Below, in pieces: positions 47,701 through 54,436 of a stretch of 64,000 nucleotides of DNA; within the stretch, counting starts at the first letter, position 1; every line of letters begins with the position of its first letter. The notes beneath the pieces are model-generated. The model was given only the letters and a program-made list of their open reading frames with translations. It did not search any database and was not told the DNA's origin. Position numbers and translations under genes: made by a program. Origin of the DNA: Gonatopus flavifemur (lineage: Eukaryota; Arthropoda; Insecta; Hymenoptera; Dryinidae); NCBI GenBank assembly GCA_018340375.1, contig JAFFJZ010000002.1:20540001-20604000 (forward strand). Direction: 5' to 3'.

Positions 47701-49865
47701 TTATCAAACTACGAAGCATGTTGAGAACTAAAACAAATCGTTTTCTTTTTCATTATTTATTCTCCCGAGTAATTACTTTCTGTTGTTATTTTTTGCTCGT
47801 TACATCATCCTTCGGATGAATTGTGCATGGGTTTCGCAAAATTTGTGAGGAAATTTGACCGGGCTGTTGGAACGGTTTGTGATATTCGGAGGGATTTTAG
47901 GAACATAGGCATTTCTTTAGAAAAAACGTATTTTGGTGAAGGGGTGAGATAAGAATTCGCCAATTGTTGATAAATCTTTATTCAAAAGACCTACTATCGT
48001 ATCAAATTGAATATTTATTCCTCGTAAATTTTGCTTGTTGTCAAGGTATACAAGGATCAACTCGTGCGCAAGAATCTTGTAAAATCTCTTTCACAAAAGC
48101 CACGTATAATGACTGAATTACGTGACGTTCGGTAGTAACAAACTTTGTTGGAAAATAAGTTCACGCGAGGATCGATCATGAAGTTCATTCTTTTCCTCAA
48201 AGTTCTCTAGAGACTAAATAGTGATGTCTTTTCATCTTTGTTAAATACAGAGTTGTAAATCACACATTAACATGAAGTCATAGACGGTTAAAGATTCACC
48301 AAACATTACATACAATTCATGCATTAACATTTATTTCGTCATATTCTTTGAATTTGAAATTTTCTAAAAGACAATTTCAAAGATATCTGAAAGATTGTTC
48401 TTGGATTTTGAATTGCTTAAATTCATTAAATCTAATAAATCACCAGCGGTTGTCTTCTCGAATTTACTCCTTGTTTCTACAAACATTGTTCAAAGAATGT
48501 ACTGTAAGATTTTGGGTCTGTAACAGCTGAGTACTTCGTTGTTCGATCACCACTGCGTTTCAATAAACGATTCGAACTTCATCAACATCCGGAAGTTGTC
48601 TTATGCCACATTCTAGGAAATTTTTTAAAGTTCTTTCTTCAATATTTTCAAAGTTCTCTCAAGATGTCCTTCGAATAGGGTTCTATGAACCTTCTTACTC
48701 GATTTCATATAATTTAAAATATCAAAAATAAAATGGTGACTTCAATTTCAATTCCCCCTGGATGAGAAGTTTAAGGAACAACGGTAGAGAGAAATAGAGC
48801 ATAGTCTTCAATGGTAAACTGATAAACACGGAGAAAAAAAACCTTGAAAACTAATTTTCCGAAATTCTTATTATTCCAGGTCCTTGTACAGCGTGGAATT
48901 TGACGATACACGAGTACAAAAAAGTTCCGGCAGGTGATCCGGCAGGCCCGAGATTACACACGTTCTGCTCGAGGGATAGCCACAAAAATTTCACCCTACC
49001 GTGGAGAATGAACACCGCGGTCGTAAGGTATGTAAGAGATCGTTTTTCTCACGTTGTTCCCACATGTACACGCCTCTGAGTAACAGAAAAAAACCCTGTA
49101 CACGGAAGTTAAGTGGGAAGTTTGAGAGGTAATAAACTTCCAACGTTCAACCATTTTTCTCCTCGAACTTTCAAACTTTGATTTAAAAACTTTAAAAACT
49201 CGAGCTATTATATCAATGACTTCCCTGATGAACGAATCGATTAAATTCGTTCAAGGAAGATATATAAAAGTGAAGAATTAATATAATTGAAGTATTGAGG
49301 AGAGTTTGATTGAAACTGCGTTTCTTTCCCCGCCCTTATTTTGAATGATATTGTGAATGACGTTTCGATTTGATCCCAGAATTAGAATAAAAGAATAATG
49401 TCGAATGTCAATGAATAATTTCGAGCAATGTAGACTCGCATGGCCACGTTTTTCGTAGTAGTTGGAACAAAATACAAGATAGAAATATAAATTCCATCCC
49501 AAGCGATAGAAGAAAAATTTCCCTCGACTCGTAATATTCACGCATCAATGAATTTCCAATACATCTAATAGATTCTTTTTTGTATTCCGCAAGAATTACC
49601 TGCTATTTCACGAACCTCTCTCCTCTTTGTTTTCCTTGAAAACAGGCTACAAGCACTGGGCAGAACAGCACCGGAATACACGATGAGATGGAGAAGCGAT
49701 TTCGCTGTATCCAACACGCGCAAAAGTGGTCCATCTCCAGCCCCGAACCACGTGACCGGTTCTTCATCATCGATTAGAAAAATAACACGTGAACAGAGGT
49801 TTTTGAACTTCTTTTTCTCGTTGATAACGACATCGATCGTCACGAGATTCGTCGTCGTTTGTTAA
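11625..49865 (+). CDS. Tandem CUB-domain secreted or GPI-anchored protein (partial 5')
   Basis: Seven exons join as 11625-11759, 24438-24556, 37021-37199, 38649-38807, 42006-42273, 48880-49027 and 49646-49865. Together they give 1,228 nt and about 408 residues with no break, ending in TAA. All introns are GT/AG, and the phases agree at every junction. The protein looks like three CUB modules. CUB 1 is only its second half (IEIFDGP, then IGRICSP). CUB 2 starts CDVEYYG, with a cysteine-rich insert in exon 4. CUB 3 runs from YCGAHS through KCTW, PCTAW and TFCSR, four cysteines that suit two disulfides. There are five N-glycosylation sequons (NQS, NTS, NWT, NLT, NFT). A Ser/Pro/Gly-rich linker and a hydrophobic C-terminus suggest GPI anchoring or a tail anchor. 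CUB domains bind proteins or sugars outside the cell; the partner is unknown. The N-terminus is missing. Confidence 0.85.
12712..13070. mobile_element. GCTGTCACAGC-family copy, ends lost
   Basis: It contains the family order: GCAATCTTGTTAACTACAAC, ATAGCAAACAAATTTTGCT, TTCGCTGTCATAGCCAACAA, ATTGCTGTCGCAG and CTGTCACAGCG. No intact CACGGAG end is seen, so it is probably truncated. Confidence 0.6.
13690..13855. mobile_element. GCTGTCACAGC-family fragment
   Basis: It carries GTCGACATTTTTCGCTCCC, GCCGTAGCTAACGAAATTGC, AGATTGCTGTCACAGCGG and TTCACTGTTCCAG. These match the right half of the longer copies. Confidence 0.6.
14884..15110. mobile_element. CACCGAGAAAA / CACCCAGAAAA element, intact copy
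   Basis: It starts ACCCAGAAAAATGGTTCAC and ends CAATTTTCTCGGTG. Inside are ACCTACTAGACATTTCAT at the left and AAATTTGGTTGATTCAATCC at the right. A second copy in reverse lies at 28946-29405, where another element has split it. The two copies define the ends. No ORF of note. Confidence 0.7.
15194..15539. mobile_element. Inverted-repeat element packed with AGATCT
   Basis: The ends are CCCGAGAAAGAATGATTTAG and, in reverse, CCTGAGAAAAAATGATTTAG. The interior is dominated by AGATCTAA and AGATCTAATT. I count 13 AGATCT hexamers in about 345 bases, clustered in both end thirds. No coding capacity. Confidence 0.7.
15646..16213. mobile_element. GCTGTCACAGC-family element with nested insert
   Basis: It starts CACGGAGAACAAAG and ends TTTTTTCTCCGCG. 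The left flank is CA; the right flank is CG, so the 2 bp duplication is not exact. The interior is built from degenerate GCTGTCACAGC, GCTGTCATAGCC and ATAGCAAACAAATTTTGCTG words. A 240 bp inverted-repeat element interrupts it at 15736-15975. Confidence 0.75.
15736..15975. mobile_element. Nested foldback element with CA duplication
   Basis: The left end CACGCAAAAAAAATAAATAT and the right end ATATTCGTTTTCTCCATG lead long arms. Their cores are AATTTATTGAGGATCAGCGC and GCGCTGATCCTCAATAAATT. CA flanks it on both sides. Its outer ends resemble the host family, as if both use the same transposase. Confidence 0.75.
16469..16784. mobile_element. GCTGTCACAGC-family element
   Basis: It is flanked by TA and starts AACGGAGAAAACAAAATTCG. 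It ends TTTTTTTCTCTG, a decayed CTCCGTG. The interior order (TATACAATAGCGAACAAATT, TTTTCGCTGTTACAACTAAA, TTGCTGTCACAGCG, TTCACTGTTCCAGC) matches 62204-62544. Confidence 0.7.
17042..17375. mobile_element. hAT-like non-autonomous element
   Basis: A 334 bp element with terminal inverted repeats TAGGGCTTCGCACGAGACTC and, in reverse, TAGGGCTTCGCACAAGACTC. It is flanked by a perfect 8 bp duplication GTGGAAGT at 17034-17041 and 17376-17383. An 8 bp duplication with ends of this kind is typical of the hAT superfamily. It holds a 91-codon open frame (17062-17337) with no ATG at its start and a Thr/Glu-rich stretch. This is far too short for a hAT transposase and has no BED or dimerisation signature. 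Confidence 0.85.
17442..18082. mobile_element. CCCAATAAACACAC-ended element rich in AACGTT
   Basis: The left end CCCAATAAACACACACACGT and the right end GTGCGTGTGTTTACTGGG are inverted. AT flanks both sides. The interior repeats AACGTT, GACGTTTT and TTTACGTTG words. A T-arm-like CGGGTTTGAATCCCG lies near 17648, but no tRNA surrounds it. About 641 bp, no transposase. Confidence 0.7.
18083..18843. other. No gene seen
   Basis: AT-rich with a TATA-type stretch near 18200-18228. The minus-strand ORFs show no domain. Confidence 0.4.
18844..18919. ncRNA. Hairpin, weak candidate for a structured RNA
   Basis: TTTACTTGGCAC (18844-18855) pairs exactly with GTGCCAAGTAAA (18908-18919). A small bulge follows, then GAG with CTC. 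The loop of about 50 bases is GC-richer than its surroundings. The arm TTGGCAC resembles the start of some animal microRNAs, but the rest does not match one I know. It could be only an inverted repeat. Confidence 0.2.
19760..19957 (+). pseudogene. Possible retroelement reverse-transcriptase tail remnant
   Basis: An open frame of about 65 codons ends at TGA 19955-19957. It has the aromatic FPQSWNEF core, then a basic stretch with LRKNRFTKKLIAKYL. Many non-LTR elements end their polymerase this way (an LWN/SWN core, then a basic helix). There is no start codon and upstream stops break the frame, so this would be a decayed piece. Confidence 0.25.
21824..21848. repeat. (AG)n microsatellite
   Basis: About 12 uninterrupted AG units. 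Confidence 0.9.
23060..23281. repeat. TCAGG-rich repeat
   Basis: It contains CATGCCTGATTTCTTATCAG and ends TGATCAAATTTCCAGTGGGG. A related line, AATGCCTGACTTCCTATCAG, occurs at 53112-53140. It looks like a non-autonomous element whose left end I could not place. Confidence 0.4.
24438..24556 (+). CDS. CUB gene, second visible exon
   Basis: The acceptor is TTTTTCCAG, the donor GTAAGT from 24557. The product continues CUB 1 (DVEPKRYSSNG, MTVVLKRA, MDVSYYFHD). Its first base completes the Lys codon and its last base starts the Glu codon of the next exon. It is followed by an intron of 12,464 bp, the longest traced. Confidence 0.88.
24557..26660. other. Intron, 5' part; CG-richer stretch
   Basis: A purine-rich run lies at about 24788-24832. 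A stretch at about 24880-25160 is clearly richer in CG than its flanks and looks like a promoter or 5' UTR, but no ATG-led exon follows that I can support. A poly-A run lies at 26191-26206. Confidence 0.35.
26661..28105 (+). repeat. Tandem duplication of about 630 bp, one copy interrupted
   Basis: Copy 1 is 26661-27473 and copy 2 is 27474-28105. Both start ACTAATTCACAA and share TCACGCT-AACAGATTTTGTT, ATAATTTATTTC-ATCATTG, CATGTTCATATAATTTCTAT and TTTTGGCCAAAAAGTTTA. They differ at roughly one base in ten. Copy 1 is longer because it holds the foldback at 26820-27017. Confidence 0.75.
26820..27042. mobile_element. Foldback element in copy 1 of the duplication
   Basis: The arms 26820-26877 and 26960-27017 pair over 58 bases (AACGCGTCGCTTCGAGTCTT against AAGACTCGAAGTGACGCGTT). 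Inner arms follow (TTGTCAAATAATTCA against TGAATTATTTGACAA). To the right it ends TTTTTTCCGTG before TA, like the CACGGAG family; the matching left tip is gone. Copy 2 at about 27630-27660 lacks it. Confidence 0.75.
28946..29405. mobile_element. CACCGAGAAAA element split by a nested element
   Basis: This is a reverse copy of 14884-15110. It starts CACCGAGAAAATTTTATAC and ends AATAATTTTTCTGGGTG, with AA on both flanks. ATGTCTAGTAGGTTTATATT near 29364 matches in reverse the CTACTAGACATTTCAT block of the other copy. An insert at 29109-29329 divides it. Confidence 0.75.
29109..29329. mobile_element. CACTGTAAA element nested in another element
   Basis: 221 bp, with ends CACTGTAAAGAATG and ATTTTTTACAGTG and TA on each side. 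The interior repeats CGGAATTTTCCGG-type words. It shares its ends with the 8050-9073 element. Its position inside 28946-29405 shows it inserted later. Confidence 0.85.
30099..30102. repeat. 4 bp target duplication, left
   Basis: TCAC lies just before the 5' LTR and recurs just after the 3' LTR at 35986-35989. Four bases is the usual length for this retrotransposon group. Confidence 0.9.
30103..30745 (+). repeat. 5' LTR
   Basis: It begins TGTACACGG and ends CAGCTACA, so it is bounded by TG and CA. A TATA box lies at 30324-30330 and a polyadenylation signal AATAAA at 30434-30439. Identity to the 3' LTR indicates recent insertion or gene conversion. Confidence 0.95.
30308..30344 (+). promoter_or_regulatory. 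LTR promoter with TATA in a hairpin loop
   Basis: TATATAA (30324-30330) lies between two arms, GATGAGATCG (30308-30317) and CGATCTCATC (30335-30344), that pair exactly. The same arrangement is in the 3' LTR 5,240 bases on. The TATA call is standard; a role for the arms is inference. Confidence 0.7.
30750..30767 (+). promoter_or_regulatory. Primer binding site, tRNA-Arg
   Basis: TGGCGACCGTGACAGGAC starts four bases after the LTR. It is complementary to the CCA-ended 3' part of insect tRNA-Arg with one mismatch from the form I recall. This primer is used by mdg1-like elements. Confidence 0.8.
30914..34453 (+). CDS. Gag-protease-RT-RNaseH polyprotein, integrase missing
   Basis: 1,179 residues in one frame from an ATG 168 bases past the LTR. 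The order is: an Asn/Gln-rich N-terminus; a probable coiled coil near 90-125; a capsid-like region near 170-340; then a charged linker with no CCHC zinc knuckle. The aspartic protease has DTG at 494-496. The reverse transcriptase has Asp739 (LDIRHAFWQ) and the YLDD box at 801-804. RNase H has Asp950, Glu993 and Asp1018. Just past RNase H the frame meets what looks like the first histidines of the integrase HHCC finger (IHKYSNH), then ends abruptly at TAA 34451-34453. No frameshift separates Gag from Pol. RT and RNase H look intact; integration would need help in trans. Confidence 0.92.
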   Translation: MITRSPAMQDRRRSNNHENNQGGENAVNQQNIQELVNEENIHELNQNQLGNSHPEIEEDQPPIRNLRSGIRGRSSRNNNNRIDNRHNNEMLQLENRITNMMELFQQNIRTQFQTMCNEIQTVQNRMNDMERISNAERNDTEPRQEYRRNRGNVRAESEETSISNRFKNLRENGILSMLKEITYSGKKDKINPVRFLNKFEEVLEYENLSDFEIKFLFVRCLKDQAKNWFELNDFRNYTQAKEAFKKFFWGEEAQARFREELLTGKYRKDKGETMSEYFLRLAREAQNLEPPMGTHEIIRSIKRHFSIDIARELRPGITRSLDDAAAILEEIQDQQEFFERQNTNEKHTGGFYQRKDKYVGQKQNEQKEENIQPSNSKQFYSKTNPSTKNMVQKVEENKNEQKMFHAQKDGIRTRSQRKIVSAIEKEKEEDEEFIDTEVIEEIGDTGRINAEISVVRLENLIKDNKETSPKAEMNKPSAVVLVKIGNHMEQALIDTGAKISAISKKLVDDLREGGNNIKEIPVRNINLVGAFADKDLHVKKMIQIEFEMGGEKYTDFCYVVDKIIFPMIIGLEFLTRYGAKIDLSNGFFEVNFIKNDNLSEYEVSTIKAIEDMHPMMKEFSQKFTILFGPQLGKVTTEKCKIPMRDARPYKSKIYPVPLKCLTEVRNVIRDLEEKDIIIKGQTEYLNPLVVVIKKESGEIRICLDARMLNQRMESDYAQPPTIDEILFKMKNKKVFTRLDIRHAFWQIELEADSRKYTGFLFEGQTYMFKRMPFGLKISGAVFTRIINNILSDEIERNVMIYLDDIMIASNNEEEHTLDLNRIFYKLEEAGIELNLKKSKFYQNQIVFLGHTFDEWRVIINDETKRNIMNFPTPTTIKQVQAFLGLINWDRRFIPKLSNYTSPLEELLKKDSKFKWKREQEEVFRTIKELFNQAEELFLIDENAQFIIEADASSIGLGAVLIQGKQNNESEQVVAYISRKLKSPEVRYSITEKEALAIVWALKKWSIILLGRKIIIRTDHRALQFLRTCIYSSSRVANWLEFLQEFDIEIMHIPGKINTRADTLSRPQNNGKGERINLHIGNINNSTNRKISKMVGVRKVIHAREKIQEWIGILKKAYEKDDEMINLRLSKEKKTRIDEKGMLRMKINKAEKIVIPSSIAWFFIKDIHKYSNHRRKQRLL
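34390..35058 (+). CDS. 222-codon frame after the integrase deletion
   Basis: This frame overlaps the end of the polyprotein by 64 bases in a different frame. The product is rich in Lys, Asn and Thr. It has a basic middle (about residues 95-150) and an acidic C-terminus. It has no integrase core and no envelope features (no signal peptide, no membrane span). Most simply it is the C-terminal tail of the original Pol, thrown out of frame by the deletion near 34410-34450. A separate accessory protein is possible. The ATG used for the call may be incidental. Confidence 0.45.
   Translation: MVFHKRYTQVFKPSEEAASIVTQNAVEPMLIPPEQVINQPIVPETNYICSISGNIGHQPMDIIPNDEHANLNARNTIKIRKSQKGNTWEINPKSPPEIKTIKKRHHKTIEKINRRKNNEKENYIDNTIRKKTRPLKLDKTIRRKKAILSTTANDDNKMDTTSPGNLNERKLQPGCSFDQPKETEDITKNYDEIMLDLFGDISDLYKSPMSLDNISLTDLRFV
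35329..35342 (+). promoter_or_regulatory. Polypurine tract
   Basis: GGAAGGTGGGTGTC directly precedes the 3' LTR. It is mostly purine and is the expected site for plus-strand priming. Confidence 0.6.
35343..35985 (+). repeat. 3' LTR
   Basis: 643 bases, identical to the 5' LTR at an offset of 5,240. It is followed by the TCAC duplication at 35986-35989. Confidence 0.95.
36310..36560 (-). promoter_or_regulatory. LTR-like or promoter-like sequence, minus strand
   Basis: On the minus strand a TATATAA box (plus 36511-36517) is followed by a CG-richer stretch. AATAAA signals lie about 100 and 140 bases further on (plus 36404-36409 and 36372-36377). A promoter followed closely by poly-A signals resembles a solo LTR. 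I could not find TG/CA ends with a duplication, so it stays tentative. Confidence 0.25.
37021..37199 (+). CDS. CUB gene, third visible exon
   Basis: The acceptor is ATATTCCAG, the donor GTGAGT from 37200. It ends CUB 1 (EHEGGTQQPAS) and opens CUB 2 with CDVEYYG, then VKCRQKF. It has one sequon, NQS. It ends on a codon boundary. Confidence 0.88.
38649..38807 (+). CDS. CUB gene, fourth visible exon
   Basis: The acceptor is TTTTTTTTTCACAG, the donor GTACAA from 38808. Its 53 codons give the VESS strand of CUB 2, a cysteine-dense insert (LCDTKCGDSGCHCF) and the strand LLLVSETGHVVTCLCG. It has an NTS sequon. It is in phase 0 at both ends, so it could be skipped without breaking the frame. Confidence 0.85.
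38808..42005. other. Intron; one unexplained ORF and one foldback
   Basis: A 93-codon frame from 39180 (GTG) to 39461 has a rather protein-like composition, but no ATG, convincing splice sites or domain. The foldback at 40566-40952 is listed apart. The rest is AT-rich with no feature seen. Confidence 0.4.
40566..40952. mobile_element. Inverted-repeat element, about 387 bp
   Basis: The left end CAGAGAAAAGGTTTCATTTA pairs with the right end TAAATGAACCTTTTCCTCAG; the arms continue to about 40 bases. No ORF. Flanking duplication unclear. Confidence 0.6.
42006..42273 (+). CDS. CUB gene, fifth visible exon
   Basis: The acceptor is ACTTTCAG, the donor GTAAGT from 42274. It finishes CUB 2 (DWLPVRIRSW, VDIEWSRS, FLAGYKF) and opens CUB 3 with YCGAHS, an acidic Gly-rich loop, KCTWILDSP and LTIEVKSSQS. 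It has an NWT sequon. The last base starts an Arg codon that the next exon completes. Confidence 0.9.
42274..43992. other. Intron, no clear feature
   Basis: AT-rich, with a CG-richer stretch at about 43650-43760. I see no exon or bounded repeat. Confidence 0.4.
43993..44009. repeat. 17 bp target duplication, left copy
   Basis: TCATACTAATGAAAGAA here recurs exactly at 45478-45494, on the other side of the non-LTR element. Confidence 0.92.
44010..45477 (-). mobile_element. 5'-truncated non-LTR retrotransposon
   Basis: It lies between perfect 17 bp duplications. On the minus strand the sequence enters abruptly inside the C-terminal part of a reverse-transcriptase protein, with YLG, YGSEIWG and RKELDIEKLRVNW landmarks (plus about 45125-45477). 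After a long Lys/Glu-rich stretch come LRCGN and a CEFC cysteine pair, as at the end of many R1-like and related proteins. Stops near plus 44810 and 44675 show decay. It ends with AATAAA and a short ATT-type tail at the left edge. Clade is uncertain. Confidence 0.88.
45125..45477 (-). pseudogene. Reverse-transcriptase C-terminal fragment
   Basis: An open frame of about 117 element-derived codons; the apparent ATG upstream (to 45538) lies in flanking host DNA. The catalytic YADD-type box would lie upstream and is absent because of the 5' truncation, so it has no activity. Confidence 0.8.
45478..45494. repeat. 17 bp target duplication, right copy
   Basis: Exact repeat of 43993-44009. It marks the 5' truncation point of the non-LTR element. 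Confidence 0.92.
45495..48879. other. Intron, no clear feature except a lone TIR
   Basis: Pyrimidine-rich stretches lie at about 47100-47700. A CG-richer stretch lies at about 46590-46770. A single CACGGAGAAAAAAAA end, with no right partner, lies at 48827, 46 bases before the next splice acceptor ends. Confidence 0.4.
48880..49027 (+). CDS. CUB gene, sixth visible exon
   Basis: The acceptor is TTATTCCAG, the donor GTATGT from 49028. It continues CUB 3 with PCTAWNLTIHEY, a Pro/Gly loop, TFCSR and KNFTLPW. Two sequons, NLT and NFT. It ends with two bases of an Arg codon. Confidence 0.9.
49646..49865 (+). CDS. CUB gene, last exon with hydrophobic C-terminus
   Basis: The acceptor is TTGAAAACAG; the stop is TAA at 49863-49865. 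It finishes CUB 3 (LQALGR, YTMRWRSDF). A Ser/Pro/Gly-rich linker follows, then a basic segment, then about 22 mostly hydrophobic residues to the end. This order suits a GPI-anchor signal, with a site in the small-residue linker, or a C-terminal membrane segment. Confidence 0.85.
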
Positions 49866-52800
49866 GAAGTAAAAAACCAGAAGGGGAATGAAAACATAGA
49901 AAATAATGAAAATTTCATAAAGACAAAACGAATACACGCGTTGTTCCTACAGTCGATCGTAAATTTTATGATCACATGTGCTTTTATTTTCTCTGTTTCT
50001 TTACCTTTGTTCGAGTATATTTGCACGCGTCACGAGGAAAAGAGAGGTAGAAGAATAGCGAGTATTATCTGAACTTCTGAATCATTTGTTCTCCAATCGC
50101 TCGAATTCAAGCGAATTGAGATATATAATTATAAATATTTACGATGGCTATATTTTTATATTTTATAAATATCGATTGTTAAACGAGTGAAATACTTGGT
50201 AAACCGGAATTTTATTGATAAAATATATATATATAAGAAAAGATATTAGAACCTCGAGTGATAAATTTTATTCATCATTCGAGGATTCGTCTACCTAAAC
50301 TATAAAAAGAAAATAATTCATGGAATTAAAGTTATGTATTGGAACTGATCTTTCATGAAGCTGATGTAGGCACCTTGATTGTTCTGCAGGAACTTCGTGG
50401 CATTGATTTGCTTCATAAAATGTCGGTTATCGAATCTGTATACTGTCGAAGAGAGTATAAATGATTGCAAGCAATGCTAATATAAAGTTTTCCCTTTTTA
50501 TTATTCCTTGTTGAATTTTATAATCTAAATCACTTCCTCTCATCGGTAACTACAATTCTGCGATAACTTTGCAAGATTTTTATACTCTCTCCAATAATAA
50601 ACTCTTCAATATCGTGCAACGTGGCACAAGGATATTCATAGAATTCATCACAACGAGACTGATTCTAATATGCACTCTTCATCCTCTCACGTGTATTATT
50701 CTATGAATGTATTTCAACTGAAATATAATTAAAACCTGTTCAGCGTATTGCACAAACAGATATTATACAAAAACACAGTATGATCCGTACGAAAAAATTC
50801 AGAACTCAAAGGAATATTTTCAATTAAGATGAAATTAATTACAACTCGTGACATTCATTTTCACCTCGTCAGCTTCTATTGAATTCTGAATTTTTACCCG
50901 TCAATTCGCATACGATGCTGCACATTGTCGCCAAGTTTATATTCGATCGATTGTAGAAAAGAGGAAAAGAGGAAGAGAGAAAGAGAGAAACGATTGGAAG
51001 ATGTATTTGTAAACTTCGGAAACGTTATCGTATCCCTTGTCTAAGGTGGCGATGACAATAAAAAGAGAAAAGAAGGAAAAACAGTTTCATTTTTCAGCAG
51101 ACTTTCCTATGTGTATTAGTATGCATACATATGTATATATACGCAAAGAGAAAGAGACAGATAGGACGACAAAACTTTCGAATATCGTAGCATTTATATA
51201 CGTGCAATCATGACATGTTTTTATTGACCATGACCAGAGGGACTTTTACATTTGAATTCGCTCTTCTTTCTGTTTCCATGTTCCACACACGCGTGTGCTC
51301 TTTCCACGATGAAGTTAATGAGTTTTTTCTCTTCCCTTTGGAGGAGCAAAGTTTTTATTGACCAAACACACGTGCTGTGTATATGTGTGAAAATTGAGAC
51401 CACGAGAATCATCGATAACCCAAGTAGCACCAAATATTACGATGATACAGCGCTTGTTAATTGATTTGAAAAAACGAAAGAACTCGTGGTGGAGTGAATG
51501 AAGACCGAATTTTTTTTTTCAAATCTATCATCAAACTTGCCGTGGATATAGAAATTCTACATTGGAGATCAGTTCTTCCATTTCGAGTAGGGTAAAACTA
51601 CATCGCACTGAAGTTACAAAACATAGAATACGAAAAATATGAGAACTGCAATCCAAACTAAATGAAATATTGTTATTTCCAATATCAGTACGCGTAGACA
51701 TAATTGTTTGATCAACGAACATCGTTAGTTCACTTCCCATTCGAGTTTCATATGAAACATTGAAGCGGGGATATGATTCGGTACATTATCCAATTACATG
51801 GTCATTAATTGAAAAGTGGTTCCTCCATTGTTCAACGATTCGATTATGCTGTTATTTACTCGTTAAATAAAACAATCATCAGCAACATTTATTCCGTTAA
51901 CGACAATGGCAATTTGGAATTGCATTTCTCACCTCTTGCAGGCGGAAGGAAAATTTGATTTATAATTTTTCCTCCCACATTATTTGAGTAATGAATTCTT
52001 CCGTGAGTAATCATTGAATATATTTATTAACTGTGAAAAATTGCTTCCGAAATTTCATATAAATTCATGTGAAGCAATATTAACATATAAATTTTGTAAT
52101 AATTTTCAAAACTTTTCTGATCAGTCATGATTCTTCATGCATTTTTATATAAATTTCCTGAATTCATGATTGAACTTGATCTCAATTACAAGTCTCAGAA
52201 TTTTTATATTCATCCGATATAGGAAATTTCACACTATTTATTTCCAGTGTATGAATAAATCGAATATCGAAATTCATTCACACAATCGAGAACAGTGAAC
52301 ATTCAAATTAAAAGAAAAAAAAAAATTGTTACATCCATGAACGAATAAGAAGTTGGTTTGACGTAACTCGATGAAATCAATTATTTACAAAGACGAAGAC
52401 TGTTTTCAATACTTGAAACTTCATGCTCCGTAAGGAAAAGTTTTAATTAGTCAATTCGAGAGTCTAACGAATACAAATCGAAATTTATAATCTGAATTTT
52501 CAACAAAGTTTACTTGAAATTGGCTCGATAGTAGAAGTTTCAGATTTCTGATTAAGTCATCCTAGGTTTGAAATCTTTGTCCGAGCAACTTTGTAGTTTT
52601 CTTCCGAGTAAACGGATGAGTACATCATATTTTCAAGATGTACTTTTTGAATGAGAGCGAAGATTTCCTCGTGTCTACTTCAAACTACTCTGAAATACCC
52701 GGTGAATCTGTCAGATCATTCCTTTTGGATTTTGAGCCGCTTTTGTCCGCTGTTGCGCGAAACTTTATGCAAAGTATGTACAACATTCAGGCACCCCCTA

Positions 52801-53063
52801 GAGAAAACTGGGGATATAATTTCATATAGTTTTGCATATTATAATATCCTGGTGCACCGTGGGCCGTGAACAAAATATTGAGCCCTAGAACAAGCACGTG
52901 GAAAATACAGAAAATTTCAAATAGCTGTGACTCATTTATAATTGAATGTGTTTGAACTCCTTATAGGTGGTTTGAAAATATTTGGGTTAAAGACGCTCAG
53001 ATGCTGAGAAACAAGAAAATCTTCTGGGCGTGTTCTGGGGTTGAACCAATCTTATCGGAACAT
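49866..53063. other. 3' flank of the CUB gene; no other gene seen
   Basis: It should hold the 3' UTR. AATAAA signals occur at 50596-50601 and 51057-51062, and I cannot tell which is used. A purine-rich run lies at about 50956-50990. I see no convincing ORF. Confidence 0.4.
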
Positions 53064-53641
53064 CCCGAGCAGAAATTTATATCGGGGCCACATAAGGACC
53101 TGATGTGGAATGCCTGACTTCCTATCAGGCCCTGATGTGGCATCCACATATGGTCCCGATGAGGGATGTAACGCGCCGTGTAATGTGAGCCTGAGGTGAC
53201 TATCCATATTTAGACCAGAGATGGAATGACCAGATTTGCCTCTGACGTACGTTCACGACAATTCTGTGCTATTAATTTCTAGAATTCGTGGAGAATGAAG
53301 GTCGCACATAGATTTTGAAGATAATGCCCAACTGACTTCATAAAAATACCAGACTTTTTATTGGGATATCGAATATTTATGTGAAAGGTGGCGAGCACGT
53401 AACCTCAAAATAATGGTATATCATCAACAGCCTTTGTGCATTGTTGAAGTTAGCAATAAAGTCAAGTATAAATACATCAATTCGAGATAATCTATGTTTA
53501 TTGGATTGCGATAAATATCAGATTCAAGAATTGAATCACACTCCGTAGATATAGAACTTGTATCTATGTCTCTTTTATGATCTTGCACATCTCCAGAGTT
53601 TTGTTTACGAATTTTTCAAAATCTTTGTACACGTAAGCGAG

Positions 53642-53925
53642 CCCAATGAACATTATGAGGACGAGGACTTGGAGACAACTGGAGGAGCTCTTAAAGAGAT
53701 CTTAATGTCATCCAATGCGTCGATTTAGGAGATCTTACAGAACTCTTGTTTGAGACCAAGATTATGTTATCTTTATGTTATAAATGTTCTCTTTAAGATA
53801 ACATGAAGTGATCTAAAACAAGACCTCCACAGGATCTCCTAAGCCGACGCATTGGATGACATAAAGATCTCTTTAAGAGTTCCTCCAGTTGTCTTCAAGT
53901 CCTCGTCCTCATAATGTTCATTGGG
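53642..53925. mobile_element. Foldback element, long arms
   Basis: 284 bp. CCCAATGAACATTATGAGGA at the left is inverted exactly at the right. The arms run on for about 100 bases (GTCATCCAATGCGTCG against CGACGCATTGGATGAC). AG flanks both sides. The arms pair well, so it may be fairly young. Confidence 0.8.
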
Positions 53926-54436
53926 AGAGTACATGCGTTTCCTCTCCTTTTTTGCACCATTCATAATTCACACATGAATAATTCAACACATGATTCACTT
54001 AATAGTTCGGGCACATGAACAATTATCAAAAATGTTTCTTGATAACACGCGAAAACCGTCAACAGATGCCACAATACTTGTGGAATATTCATTTCAATTG
54101 ATTTATTGAGTGAACTGGTACTACAACCAAACTCATACGAACTTGTGAAGACAGGAGAGATTATGGTTGCGTGCGCAGCTTCCCTGGTGAAAATAAAGCG
54201 TGTATTTGGAGCGTCGCATAGGAGTGTTATTACCGTCACATGAGAGTGTCTTAAGAGTCAATTGGCGCAGTTGAGCGTGGATCGAGCGTGAAGAAAAGCG
54301 TTCATGCACGCTGTACTCACGCTTATATTGAAGTAAGCGTGCATTGAACGTATATTGGCCAGAATCACGTTATTGGTACGCTGTTTGAACTTTATGTGCA
54401 CGCCGTTTTTTCGCCAGGGTTACCATGCTTTCTCCG

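Noticed and set aside
49565..49843. 92-codon minus-strand ORF
   Set aside because: Antisense shadow of the last CUB exon.
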